Part shown: positions 1 to 9,022 of the stretch, piece by piece | Position numbering within the stretch: the first letter of the stretch is position 1 | Layout of the letters: each line of letters begins with the position of its first letter | DNA from: Marinobacter similis | Lineage (GTDB): Bacteria > Pseudomonadota > Gammaproteobacteria > Pseudomonadales > Oleiphilaceae | DNA: 64,000 nucleotides | Assembly (NCBI RefSeq): GCF_000830985.1 | Contig: NZ_CP007151.1 | Coordinates: forward strand, 1,488,001 to 1,552,000 | Reading direction: 5' to 3' | Position numbers and translations under genes: made by a program | The notes under the pieces: generated by a model | Database searches by the model: none | Seen by the model: only the letters and a program-made list of their open reading frames with translations | Told to the model about the DNA's origin: nothing

Positions 1-2
1 TT

Positions 3-41
3 CTGCAGAACTGGGACCTGAATGATCGGAGCATGAGCTGA
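3..41 (+). CDS. possible 3' end of an upstream gene
   Basis: An open frame enters from the left edge and ends at a TGA at positions 39-41, giving only about twelve residues. It may be the tail of a gene convergent with the lipoprotein gene at 57-1085. Too short to identify, and it could be chance. Confidence 0.25.
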   Translation: MQNWDLNDRSMS

Positions 42-56
42 CCGTCGAGGGCCAGA

Positions 57-1085
57 TCAGTTGCGCAGCCCGCTAGGCGCGGTGGCGTAGTTTGATGTCG
101 GGGTTTCCAGATTCAGGCAGTAATCCGGATTGGCTTCGGTTTGGCCGGGGTTGTCGGGATCGTCCTGTTGCGGTGGTTCGTCCAGTGAGGTGAACACCGC
201 AACGGACGGATCGGTGTAGTTCATCTCAATGCGCAGACAATCAACGGTTTCCCCTGCAAACTCGAATTCCGGCCCACCTTCAGTGCCCCCGTTGGTGCCA
301 ATAGCCGTGCCATCAATTCGCACGATGTCGGTGTTGAGCCCCTGATACTCCCGGACAAACGCCATTTCCCGCTCGCCCTCAATCACGATGCTGCCTTCTG
401 TGAGGGCCCGGGCGCCGTCATTATAGCCGGAGGTCTGGAAGTCCCGGGCCAGGTACTGGGTACCGAGGGTGGCGCTGGGGTTGGTGGTTTCTGCCTCGAA
501 CGACCCGGAAGCCACCCAGTTGATCACCCGGGTGACCCGATTGGAGCTGTCTGGCGTGTACACCCATTTCACGATCGGGTAACGCCAGCTGTACTCGGAC
601 ACCCCTAGCCCGTCTGTCAGCGCCTGCTGATCGGTGAATCGGATTGAGACGTTGTTGGTGGTGTTGCTGTACTCGCCAGCCTGTCCGTCATCAATGCGCT
701 CGCTCATGTAGCGTCGGCCATCGATAAAATTGCCAACAGCGCTTTCCCCAATCACCCGGCGCATCAAATCCAGCGGGTTGCGCACCGAGGCGATGGCCGT
801 CGGGGTATTGTCCGGATAAGTCAAATCCATAAAGACGGCGAGTTGGGCGCGGATGTCTGCGGCGATATCCTGGTCAGCGTTGTCACTACTGTCAGCCGGT
901 TTTACCGCCAGAACCAAATCACTGAACAGCAGGATGGCGGTGGCCTCGGTCAGGGTAAAGGTTGAAAAGGTGACATCCACATTAGTGGCGGGGTTGAAGG
1001 CACTTGGCCCGGAATCCTCGGAACCGCAGCCGGCAAGCACCAGAGGGATGCAGGCGATCCGAATGAAGTGGCGGATATGTCTCAT
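57..1085 (-). CDS. predicted outer-membrane or periplasmic lipoprotein of unknown function
   Basis: A 342-residue protein that opens with a signal peptide and a clear lipobox, LAGC, near residues 17-20, so it should be lipidated on that cysteine. The next residues (GSEDSG) do not suggest inner-membrane retention. The body is acidic and Thr/Ser/Asn-rich without a motif I recognise, and the C-terminal half holds two cysteines that could form a disulfide. It is divergent from the hybrid kinase gene, with 77 bp between the two start codons. The frame is intact. I cannot assign a function. Confidence 0.75.
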   Translation of the reverse strand: MRHIRHFIRIACIPLVLAGCGSEDSGPSAFNPATNVDVTFSTFTLTEATAILLFSDLVLAVKPADSSDNADQDIAADIRAQLAVFMDLTYPDNTPTAIASVRNPLDLMRRVIGESAVGNFIDGRRYMSERIDDGQAGEYSNTTNNVSIRFTDQQALTDGLGVSEYSWRYPIVKWVYTPDSSNRVTRVINWVASGSFEAETTNPSATLGTQYLARDFQTSGYNDGARALTEGSIVIEGEREMAFVREYQGLNTDIVRIDGTAIGTNGGTEGGPEFEFAGETVDCLRIEMNYTDPSVAVFTSLDEPPQQDDPDNPGQTEANPDYCLNLETPTSNYATAPSGLRN

Positions 1086-1162
1086 TTAGTCGGACCCTGA
1101 GGTGCGCAAACGCGGGTAAACCGCTAAAGTGATTGTCTGCGGGATTCTCGGGCCCGCTGTGA

Positions 1163-4100
1163 ATGCTGACAATAAACGATAAGACAGGCATCTGCCCGCG
1201 CGGAGATCACATTTTGCGTCAACGGCACTATTCGACATCGCTTTCAGTGGTTCGCGTTGCGCTGCGCGTGCTGGTGGCGTTGTTGATCCTGCTGACGGCA
1301 TCTCTGTCGTCGTCAGCTTCTATACAACCCGCCTGTCGTGACGGCTCACTGGTTTTGAACAGCAGTACCACCAGCGTCCGTGATCTGAGCCGTTGTATCT
1401 GGTACCTGGAAGACCCTCAACAGCAGCTGGATTTCAATACCGTCAAGGATCGCGGTCTCAGCGCTTTTACCCGGCACGATGGAGGGGTGCTCAACTTCGG
1501 TTACACCGAATCCGCCTACTGGGTTCGGTTTGACGTGCGCACGCTTGGTAGCGCCGGGGCCAGCGACTGGATCTTGGAGCTGGCCCTGCCCCTGGTGGAT
1601 GAGGTGCGGCTGTATCTGGTGCAGGGAGGGGAGGTCGTGCAGCAGAGCCGGGCCGGTTACCAGGACAATTGGACCGAGCGGGACTTGGCCGTCCCTAATC
1701 CTACCTTCCGGCTCGGGTTATTGCCGGATGCGGTCAACACCGTCTATCTGCGCATTACCAACACCAACACCTTCCGTCTGCCGCTCACCCTCTGGCATCC
1801 CGATGCCTACATCCAGAAAGTGTCCGTGGACGAGGTGGTGCGGGGGCTGCTGTTAGGCGCCGTGCTGGCCATCCTTGCCTACAACCTGTTTGTTGCAGTA
1901 TCTGTGCGCGAACGCAGTAATATCTATTACGTGCTCTATCTGGTTTCAGCGGCCATATTCATCGTCACGGAACAGGTGCATGGCATCCAGTTGCTGGACA
2001 GCCGGCCGGCGCTGTTTGATAAGGCCTACCTGCATTTTCAGATCATCATGACCTGGTTCTGGGGTCTGCTGATGGCTCGCCATCTGCTAGAAACCCCGGA
2101 GCGCTCGGCCGATCTCGATCAGGTGCTGCGGCTGTGCCTGTACTCGGTGGTGGTAACGGGCGTGCTGTCGCTGTTCCTGCCCTACCATGTGGCGATGGAG
2201 TGGATCGTGATTGGCTCACTGGTGCTCAGTGTGGTGCTGATCGTGGTCAGCTATCTGTCTTGGCGCTATTACAACCCGGCCGCCCGCTCCTACTTCTTTG
2301 CCTGGACCCTGGCGTTGATCGGGTTCGGAGTCTATGCCCTCACGGTGATGGGCTATCTGCCGCTCAATCCCCTCACCAACTACTCGCCACAGATCGGACT
2401 GACGGCCCAGATCATCCTGTTTTCCTTCGCCCTGGCTGACCGGATCAAGCAGGTTCAGGGCGAAGCCCTGGGCTGGAGTCAACGGGCCTTGTCGAATTTG
2501 CAGCGCTATCAGTCGTTGTTTGATAACGCCATTGAGGGTGTGTTTCAGATGTCGCCGGATCGTCGCTTCATCACCGTTAACCCTGCGATGGCAGAACTGA
2601 TGGGGTACAGCAGTGCCCGTGATCTGCTGGCTCGTAACCTCGATGTGCTGGAAACCTGCATTGTTGATGATCAGGTTCGGCAGAAAGTAGTGGCGCAGCT
2701 GGAAGCTGAGGGTACGATCAAGGGCGTGGAAACCCGGTACCTGACCTGCGATGGTGAAGAGCGCTGGGCCAACATCTCCCTGCACACGGTATACGACGCG
2801 AAAGGCGAGCTACCCATCTGGAAGGCACTTGCATTGATGCCACAGAAAGTCGCCAGCGTCAGCGTATCGAGCGCGAACGCGAACAGGAGCGGCTGGAAAA
2901 GGAAGTGGCGCGCAACTCGGCCGAGGCCAAGAGCCAGTTCCTGGCCAACATGAGCCACGAAATCCGGACTCCGCTGGCGGCAATCATTGGTTATGGCGAG
3001 ACCCTGCTGGAACCGGACCTGAGTCCCCAGGAAAAGCGCAGTAGCGCGGAAACGGTTGTGCGCAGTGGCCGGCACCTGCTGGAACTGGTCAACGATATTC
3101 TTGATCACTCCAAGATCGACGCCAACAAACTGGCCGTGGACGTGGTGTCGGTGGACTTGCCGGAGCTACTGGATGAAATCCGAGCATTCTTTGCCCCGAG
3201 AGCCCGGGAAAAGGGCCTGGAGTTCAGCATTGTCTGTGAATATCCGTTGCCAGAACGGATTCTCACGGATCCCACCCGACTGCGGCAAATAATTATTAAT
3301 TTGTGCGGAAATGCGCTTAAATTCACCGAAAAAGGCTCTATTTCACTGTCGATTCGGTGCGATCGCGCGCAGGAAACTCTGGTTGCCCGGGTGGTGGATA
3401 CCGGTATCGGGATGAAACCGGAACAGCTGGTCCGGCTGTTCGATCCGTTTGCCCAGGGCAGCGCCGCCATTTCCCGGCAATACGGCGGCACCGGCTGGGG
3501 CTGAGTATTTCCCGGCGCCTGGCAGAAATGCTGGGTGGAGATATCGAGGTGCGCAGCACTTACGGCGAGGGCAGTGAATTTGAACTGTCGATCCGCACGG
3601 GAGCCCTTGCCAATGTCTATTTCCTGCGGGATGCCTCGGAACTGAGCCAACGCCGGCGCTCCATTCCGATGGTGCTGGCGCCGAGACTGACGGGGCGCAT
3701 TCTCTGCGCCGAAGATAACGAGACCAACCGGCGCCTGGTGTCGCTATTGGTGGCACGCACTGGTGCCGAGCTGGTGCACGTGGGCAATGGTGCTGAGGCC
3801 CTCGAGCTGGCCCTGCGCGACTATTTCGATCTGATCCTGATGGATATCCAGATGCCGGTGATGAATGGCCGCGATGCCACTGCGGCGTTGCGGGAGGCTG
3901 GCGTCAATACGCCGGTGATTGCGCTCACCGCCAACGTCATGGCCGAAGACATAGCCGACTACCGTCTGGCGGGCTGCAACGAGCATCTGGCCAAACCCAT
4001 TGATAAACAGCGTTTCTACGAAGCCCTTGCCAGATACCTGGAGTTCAGCCCGGAACCGGTCGAACCTCCGGCCCGTGCTTCAAGGGCCGGGTTCTGGTGG

Positions 4101-4774
4101 CTGAGGACAGCGAGGACAACCGTCGCCTGGTGGAGCGGATGCTGGGCCGGCAGGGTCTGGAGGTGCTGGCGGTGGCCAGTGGTGAGGACGCGGTGCGCCG
4201 GGCCCTGTCCGAGTCGATCCATCTGGTGTTGATGGATAGCCACATGCCGGGCATGGACGGGGTTGCCGCCACCCGGCTGCTACGCCAGACCGGTTTCCGG
4301 CGCCCCATTATTGCGTTCACCGCTGGCGACCAGAAAGAGAGTGACGCCCTGCTGGCGGCCGGGTGTGACGATGTGCTTAACAAGCCCATTGACCACACCC
4401 ATGTTCAGGCCCTGCTGGAGCGGTATCTCCGGCCCCAGACTGGCAGTGTCAGAAGCGACGTTGAGGATGAAGACATTGAACGCCTGGTGCCTCAGTTCCT
4501 GGCAGGTCTGCCGGAGCGTCAGCGGCGCATGGACTCGGCCTGCATCCACGGCGATGTCGAGACTCTGAAATCCGAGGCCCATCAGATCAAGGGCACTGCG
4601 GGGGCCATGGGCTACCCGAAAATGACCGAGCAGGCGGGCACGGTTGAGGCTCTGCTGAAAACCGGGGCTCCGGATTGGGGGCAGGTTCGCGGCGAGCTGG
4701 ATGAACTCAATGCGATGATTGAACGAGCGTGTTCGGCCGCCGTCACATCGCCACGATCGCACTTCTCAGAATAA
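1163..4774 (+). CDS. hybrid sensor histidine kinase (7TMR-DISM, PAS, HisKA, HATPase, REC, REC, Hpt), broken by three single-base deletions
   Basis: Reconstructed as about 1,200 residues. Order: signal peptide near residues 27-55; extracytoplasmic 7TMR-DISM extension-like domain to about 200; seven-helix block about 220-430; PAS about 445-560; HisKA with the phospho-accepting His in NMSHEIRTPL; HATPase with a G-box restored as GGTGLGLSI; two receiver domains (phospho-acceptor Asp in LILMDIQMPVMNG and in LVLMDSHMPGMDG); C-terminal Hpt with HQIKGTAGAMG. The frame steps 2 to 1 to 3 to 2 near 2836, 3494 and 4087; each step is repaired by one extra G or C. The start at 1163 is the first ATG; a later start before the signal peptide is possible. 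The cue is unknown. It probably signals to the lone receiver at 5404. Confidence 0.88.
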
Positions 4775-4790
4775 AGACAGGAACTGGCTA

Positions 4791-5357
4791 ATGAATAACA
4801 AGCAACCCCGCAGCGAACAGTTTTCCCTGAGCATGATGTACGGTACCTACGCCGATATCCTGTTCGTGCTCTTTCCATTCCTGGTACTGGGCATGCAGCG
4901 ACTCTGGGATGGCCGGCTCTACGAGACCCTGATGCGCCCGGACCTGAGCATTGCGGCCGCCATCCTCGCCGGCCTGGCCATCGGTAAGTTCGTGCTGGGG
5001 CTGGTGACCAACCGGGATCTGGGTCGGTACAAGGAACGGATCGTGTTCTTTATCGCCCTGACGCTGTTTGCCGTGCTCGGGCCTGCGATTATTCTTATGC
5101 TGAGTATACTGGGAAGTAATCAGGTGCCCGGTTTCGTGGCATTTGTGCAGCCGATTCTGTTGATTATCGCTATCTCGCTGTATTCCACGGCGGTCAGCAT
5201 CAGTAACATCCTGACCGGTTTTGGCACCGAAGGCGGAGATTCAGGGACCGGCTATGGCGATGTCTATGGTGCTGGGACGGGCGCACCCCATCACTCCGGC
5301 GATGTCCGGCCTGGACCGCTCGATCTGCCACGGCGGTCGGGCAACGATCCGCTATGA
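4791..5357 (+). CDS. four-helix inner-membrane protein between kinase and receiver, unknown function
   Basis: The ATG at 4791 follows an AGGAA-type ribosome site and lies 16 bp after the kinase stop. The protein has four hydrophobic segments, at about residues 20-38, 52-72, 84-112 and 118-142, and no motif I recognise. The last 45 residues in this frame (Gly/Pro-rich) look unnatural. If one T were removed from the run TTTT near 5219, the frame would continue to a TGA at 5371-5373 with more ordinary composition, so the true end may be there. Its position inside a phosphorelay operon suggests a membrane partner of the kinase; that is inference. Confidence 0.6.
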   Translation: MNNKQPRSEQFSLSMMYGTYADILFVLFPFLVLGMQRLWDGRLYETLMRPDLSIAAAILAGLAIGKFVLGLVTNRDLGRYKERIVFFIALTLFAVLGPAIILMLSILGSNQVPGFVAFVQPILLIIAISLYSTAVSISNILTGFGTEGGDSGTGYGDVYGAGTGAPHHSGDVRPGPLDLPRRSGNDPL

Positions 5358-5403
5358 AGGAATCAGACAATGACCGGGTGCAAGAGACTGAAGGAGACAA
5401 TCA

Positions 5404-5817
5404 ATGAGTGACCTCAGGGTGCTGGTCGTAGAAGACGAGCCAATCATGCGCGAGCGGCTGGTCAACATGCTGTATCAGGCCGGTGCCACTCAGGTGTTTG
5501 CCTGTGTCGACGCGGCGGCAGCCAAGGCGGCGTTCGCGGATCAGGAGTTTCAGATTATCCTGCTCGACCTGGGGCTGCCCGATGGCAACGGGCACGAGTT
5601 GATGCGGGCGTTTAAGGGGACTCGGGCCGAGCAGCACATAGTGCTGGTGACCGCTGACGATTCCATTGAAAGTATCCAGCGTGCTATCAGTGCCGGCGCC
5701 AATGGCTACGTGGTTAAACCCTACTCCCAGGAAAAGATTTCCGATGTGATTAGCAACTACTCAATTGTGCACGGCGGTGAATCGGCCGTGGTGCTTGAAT
5801 TCAATCGCCGCCACTAG
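5404..5817 (+). CDS. single-domain response regulator (CheY-like)
   Basis: A 137-residue receiver domain with no output domain. The acidic pair is in VVEDEP near residues 9-14, the phospho-acceptor Asp in ILLDLGLPDGNG near residue 58, the conserved Thr in VLVTADD near 83 and the Lys in VVKPYS near 105. A strong GGAGA site precedes the ATG. It ends the operon with the hybrid kinase and the membrane protein, and is a natural acceptor for the kinase's Hpt domain. How it passes the signal on (motor, diguanylate cyclase or other partner) cannot be seen here. Confidence 0.9.
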   Translation: MSDLRVLVVEDEPIMRERLVNMLYQAGATQVFACVDAAAAKAAFADQEFQIILLDLGLPDGNGHELMRAFKGTRAEQHIVLVTADDSIESIQRAISAGANGYVVKPYSQEKISDVISNYSIVHGGESAVVLEFNRRH

Positions 5818-5832
5818 CCGCTTTGGCGCTGC

Positions 5833-5857
5833 ACCGGTCCTGACAGGCAGGACCGGT
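5833..5857. terminator. perfect 10-bp hairpin between convergent genes
   Basis: ACCGGTCCTG at 5833-5842 pairs perfectly with CAGGACCGGT at 5848-5857 around a five-base loop. It lies between the stop codons of the receiver gene and of the small minus-strand gene. There is no T-run on either strand, so it may be a transcript-end hairpin rather than a classic intrinsic terminator. Confidence 0.55.
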
Positions 5858-5869
5858 CGCGGTTAAGTA

Positions 5870-6142
5870 TCAAGCCACCTGACGGGCAATCCAGGAATTG
5901 TAGCGAGTGGCCAGGGCCCTGACATAGCGGGCTTCAGCGCCATCAAGATTGCCGAGCACGCCCTTGAAGATCCAGCCACGCTCGTACACACCCAGCACTC
6001 GCTGTTCGTCGTCGAGATTGACTCGCTGATTCAGTTTTTTGCAGATCGCATCCAGCAGCGGCAGCTTGGCCGGGCGCTTCAGGGCACCGGGACGCTGATG
6101 CTCAGGCTGGTTTGCTGCACGTGTTGTCGGTTGTCTTTTCAT
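5870..6142 (-). CDS. small basic protein of unknown function
   Basis: A 90-residue protein starting at the ATG at 6142, which has a strong AAGGAG site eight bases upstream; longer in-frame extensions lack such a site. The N-terminal third is basic and Pro/Gln-rich and probably disordered; the rest looks helical, with RALATRYNSWIARQV near the end. I do not recognise the family. Its 5' leader carries an intrinsic-terminator structure at 6171-6205, so expression may be controlled by attenuation. It is isolated from its neighbours. Confidence 0.7.
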   Translation of the reverse strand: MKRQPTTRAANQPEHQRPGALKRPAKLPLLDAICKKLNQRVNLDDEQRVLGVYERGWIFKGVLGNLDGAEARYVRALATRYNSWIARQVA

Positions 6143-6170
6143 GATGTTCTCCTTGTCGTTTTGCGGCTGC

Positions 6171-6205
6171 AAAAACAAAACCCCGGAGCCTGAGCAACCG
6201 GGGTT
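6171..6205 (-). promoter_or_regulatory. terminator-like stem-loop in the leader of the small protein gene
   Basis: On the minus strand AACCCCGG (6205-6198) pairs perfectly with CCGGGGTT (6186-6179) and is followed by TTGTTTTT, which is an intrinsic terminator. It ends only 29 bases before the start codon at 6142, between leader and gene. It either ends a transcript arriving from upstream or acts as an attenuator of the small gene. Confidence 0.65.
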
Positions 6206-6390
6206 CTTGCGGAGAAGCTGACCCGGTCGCTGCTGAGGCTCCCGGGACTGACCGAAAGCCGTTAGATGTCTTTCACCATAGCGCGCGCAGATTGCGCGAC
6301 GCGGCAATCTGTAGCGGACTGGAAACAGGTTTGTGTGATCATCTTCGACATACCGGCTCTTTGTGGTTCGGTTCAGTCATCAGTGTATAG

Positions 6391-6570
6391 GCTAGTTGCG
6401 GGTTTGCAAGAGTCTGGGAGCTTCGGCAAACCCGTACAGACGGCTTGGGGCCTGGTCGGGATAATTTCAAGCGTCACGTGTTTTTACGTTGTGCAATCCA
6501 CAGCTTCTGGTGAGCCAGAAACTGCATGGATCTCTCCTTTCTACGCAGCCTCTTGGCTGCGTTTTTTTTT
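6391..6570 (+). ncRNA. candidate structured small RNA
   Basis: No convincing protein is encoded here, but the plus strand has three consecutive stem-loops: CGGGTTTGC (6399-6407) with GCAAACCCG (6426-6434), extendable by a wobble and an A-T pair; TTCTGG-TGAG-CCAGAA near 6504-6519; and the intrinsic terminator at 6543-6570. A possible -10 TATAGG lies at 6386. The length of about 180 nt fits a trans-acting sRNA. GGA triplets occur in loops, as in CsrA-binding RNAs, but there are only a few. The family is unknown. Confidence 0.45.
6543..6570 (+). terminator. strong intrinsic terminator
   Basis: ACGCAGCC (6543-6550), loop TCTT, GGCTGCGT (6555-6562), followed by a run of nine T. There is no plus-strand protein gene directly upstream, so it most likely ends the candidate RNA at 6391-6570. 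Confidence 0.9.
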
Positions 6571-6686
6571 GATAGTGGAAACCTCGTAGCCATTACTTCG
6601 TACAGAAATTTGACATCAAACTGGTGATAATTTGCACATCGATTAATCATTCATATCGAAGTTCAACGAGGTTTAAACCTAAGCAA

Positions 6687-6983
6687 ATGACCGACCAAGC
6701 CGGTTCTATCCGCAACAAATTCCGCTCTCATGTAATTATCGAACTTGCCCTCATCGCCGCCCTGGCTCTGTACATGGTTTTGGCACAGGAAAAGCCAGTC
6801 GGCGAAGATCTTATCTTTACTGTCGTTGGCGCAGGCTTGATGGCCCTGGTGACCTACTGGACCCTGAATACTTCGGGATGGTCTGGAAGTCATCGCTCTG
6901 CGCGCCAAAGGCGTTCGCCACTAACGACCAGGTTTTTCGGGGTCTATCAGTATCAGGCATTAGCCATCAGGCATCAGACCTGA
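6687..6983 (+). CDS. small membrane protein of unknown function, C-terminus uncertain
   Basis: Starting at the ATG at 6687, the protein has two hydrophobic segments, IIELALIAALALYMV (about residues 15-30) and LIFTVVGAGLMALVTYWTL (about 38-57). After that the composition turns Arg/Ser-rich and unnatural, and a one-base deletion near 6868 would switch to another frame. The true C-terminus is therefore uncertain. It is convergent with the exonuclease gene, and CATCAGG/CCTGATG near 6968-6985 forms a hairpin between them. No family recognised. Confidence 0.5.
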   Translation: MTDQAGSIRNKFRSHVIIELALIAALALYMVLAQEKPVGEDLIFTVVGAGLMALVTYWTLNTSGWSGSHRSARQRRSPLTTRFFGVYQYQALAIRHQT

Positions 6984-7509
6984 TGACTGTGATCCGTAGA
7001 TGGCAAAGGCGCATTGTCCTCTGGCCGGATTCGTTCCCAGGTCTTGTGCAGGATCAGCGCGTCGTTAGCGGCCCGGTGTACCGGTAGGCCCAACTCAACG
7101 ATGACCTCCTGGCGCACCGCAGACCATTCCCGGACCTGCTGTGTGTTCAGCAGCATGGAGATGGATTCGAGCTGGAACTCCGGCCGTATCTTGCTGCCCG
7201 AAATAGCCGGTGCAGCCAGAAGCTGTCGAAGGTCCAGGCATCGCAAAACACTTGGTTTGGTAGCAATTCGTTCAGGTGGTGCGCCACGTCCCGTACCGAG
7301 GAACCCTCGGCTTCCAGCGTTGCCCGCGAAATACCGTGGATTCGTTCCGCACTGTCTGACCAGTCCTGCCAAAGTACGTGTGGGGCGATCAACCAGCTAT
7401 GAAGGGTGCCATCGGGCATGCAGAGACCGACCTCAATCGGATAACTCGCGATCAGGTCGAGGCTGGAAGCCTCAAAATCAATGAAGGCCGGGTGCTGTCG
7501 GTGGTCATG
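6974..7509 (-). CDS. DEDDh-type 3'-5' exonuclease (DnaQ/RNase T-like), broken by two single-base deletions
   Basis: Reconstructed as about 178 residues. The first catalytic Asp and Glu are in FIDFEASSL near residue 10, a central Asp lies in CDAWTFDSFWL, and the last His and Asp are in VHRAANDALIL near residue 150, giving the full DEDDh set. The frame breaks near 7496, just after the ATG at 7509, and near 7196 between RLFRAA and KIRPEFQLES; each is repaired by one base. Without the first repair there is no start codon before the catalytic motif. It acts on DNA or RNA 3' ends; the substrate cannot be told from sequence. It is divergent from queC. Confidence 0.8.
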
Positions 7510-7693
7510 GGCTCAGTGTAGTCGATGCGTTGTTTTTAGCCGAGTTTACCCGCCCCGGTCGTGAGACGCGAACCCAACCTGTGCATGCACTGTTACAATA
7601 TGTCCACTGAGTGTAAAAGCCTGATGACAGCCACCTGTATTGGGCGCGGCCGTTGGCCGCTTGAACCTGCGCTTCACCGACTGGGGATTCCGA

Positions 7694-8358
7694 ATGACTG
7701 ACACCGTGGTTGTAATCTTTTCCGGAGGCATGGACTCCTACACGCTGCTGCATGTGGCCCGGGCTCGGGGCCTGAACGTGCATGCGCTGTCGTTCAATTA
7801 CGGGCAGCGTCATGTTCGGGAGCTGGAGTCCGCGTCGGCAGTTTGTGAAAGCCTCGATATTCCCCATAAGGTCATCGATATCCGGGCCATGGGCGAGGTG
7901 ATGGCCGGCTCGGCGCTGACCTCGGAGGTAGATGTGCCCGAAGGCCACTACGAGGAAGACAGCATGAAGGCGACGGTGTTCCCAACCGCAATATGATTCT
8001 GTTGTCACTGGCCACCGGTTATGCCGTTACCGTTGGTGCCGGTGCCGTCTGGTATGGCGCCCATGGTGGTGATCACGCCATCTACCCCGATTGTCGTCCC
8101 GAGTTTGTCGAGAAGATGGACGCGGTATGCCGGGTAGCCAACTACGAACCGGTGGCGGTCGAGGCGCCGTTCATGGCCCTGGACAAGGGTGAGATTCTGG
8201 CCGAGGGGCTAAAGCTGGGCCTCGATTACAGCCAGACCTGGACCTGTTACAACGGCCGGGAGCGGGCCTGCGGTCGTTGCGGCTCCTGTGTCGAGCGTCT
8301 GGAAGCCTTCGCCAGCCATGGCGTAACCGACCCCCTGGCGTATGAGGAGAGTGCCTGA
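7694..8358 (+). CDS. queC: 7-cyano-7-deazaguanine synthase, broken by one single-base deletion
   Basis: Converts 7-carboxy-7-deazaguanine to preQ0 with ATP and ammonia in queuosine biosynthesis. The PP-loop is at the N-terminus ([11 protein letters not shown], residues 9-19), [10 protein letters not shown] lies in the middle, and the zinc-binding cysteines are near the C-terminus ([15 protein letters not shown]). The start at 7694 gives the standard N-terminus. The frame breaks near 7978; one extra G restores [10 protein letters not shown]. The stop overlaps the queE start as TGATG, so the two are translationally coupled. Length, about 221 residues, is normal. Confidence 0.93.
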
Positions 8359-9013
8359 TGTATCGGGTCAAGGAAGCGTTTTACACCCTGCAGGGCGAGG
8401 GTGCCCAGGCTGGACGTGCTGCTGTCTTTTGCCGGTTCAGCAAGTGCAATCTGTGGACTGGCCGGGAAAAGGATCGGGCCGGGGCGGTGTGCAACTTCTG
8501 CGATACTGATTTTGTCGGCACTGATGGCCAGAACGGTGGCCAGTTCGAGAGCCCCGAAGCGCTTGCGGCGCACATCCGCAGCCTGTGGCCGGATGCTCCT
8601 GGGCGCCCTATGTGGTTTGTACCGGTGGGGAGCCTCTGCTGCAGCTGGACGTGCCGCTGATTGAAGCCCTGCACCGGGAAGGTTTTGAGGTGGGGGTGGA
8701 AACCAACGGCACTCTGCCGGCCCCGGCGGGCATCGACTGGTTGTGCGTGAGCCCGAAGGCCGATGCCCAGGTGGTGCTGGAAACCTGTGATGAACTCAAG
8801 CTGGTTTATCCACAGGTCCTGGCCATGCCGGATCGATTCCAGCACATTCGTGCCCGGCACTATTTCCTGTCACCGATGGCGTCACCCACCGTACCCGGGT
8901 CAGGCCCGGATCCGATCAAGCAGAGCAATACCCGAAAAGCCACCGAGTACTGTCTGGCTCACCCCCAGTGGCGCCTGACCCTGCAGATGCACAAGATCAT
9001 CGGCATCGACTGA
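8358..9013 (+). CDS. queE: 7-carboxy-7-deazaguanine synthase (radical SAM), broken by one single-base deletion
   Basis: Radical SAM enzyme that makes 7-carboxy-7-deazaguanine, the step before QueC. YTLQGEGAQAGRAAVFCRFSKC is typical of the family; the cluster cysteines follow the QueE-specific spacing C-x14-C-x2-C (FSKC, then VCNFC). GGEPLLQLD is the SAM-binding GGE motif and VETNGT follows. The frame breaks near 8609, where CCC should be CCCC, giving PYVVCTGGEPL. About 218 residues, normal length. It is convergent with the AraC gene, with 9 bp between the stops. Confidence 0.93.
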
Positions 9014-9022
9014 ACTGCTGTC

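Noticed and set aside
1163..4774. Splitting of the hybrid kinase into four separate signalling genes
   Set aside because: Each break is repaired by one base and falls inside a domain (for example within the G2 box), so it is one gene.
5254..5373. Separate small gene starting at the ATG at 5254 or 5260
   Set aside because: No ribosome site; it is more simply read as the shifted C-terminus of the four-helix protein.
6266..6589. 107-codon plus-strand frame through the candidate RNA region
   Set aside because: It lacks a ribosome site, has odd composition and reads through the intrinsic terminator; RNA structure explains the region better.
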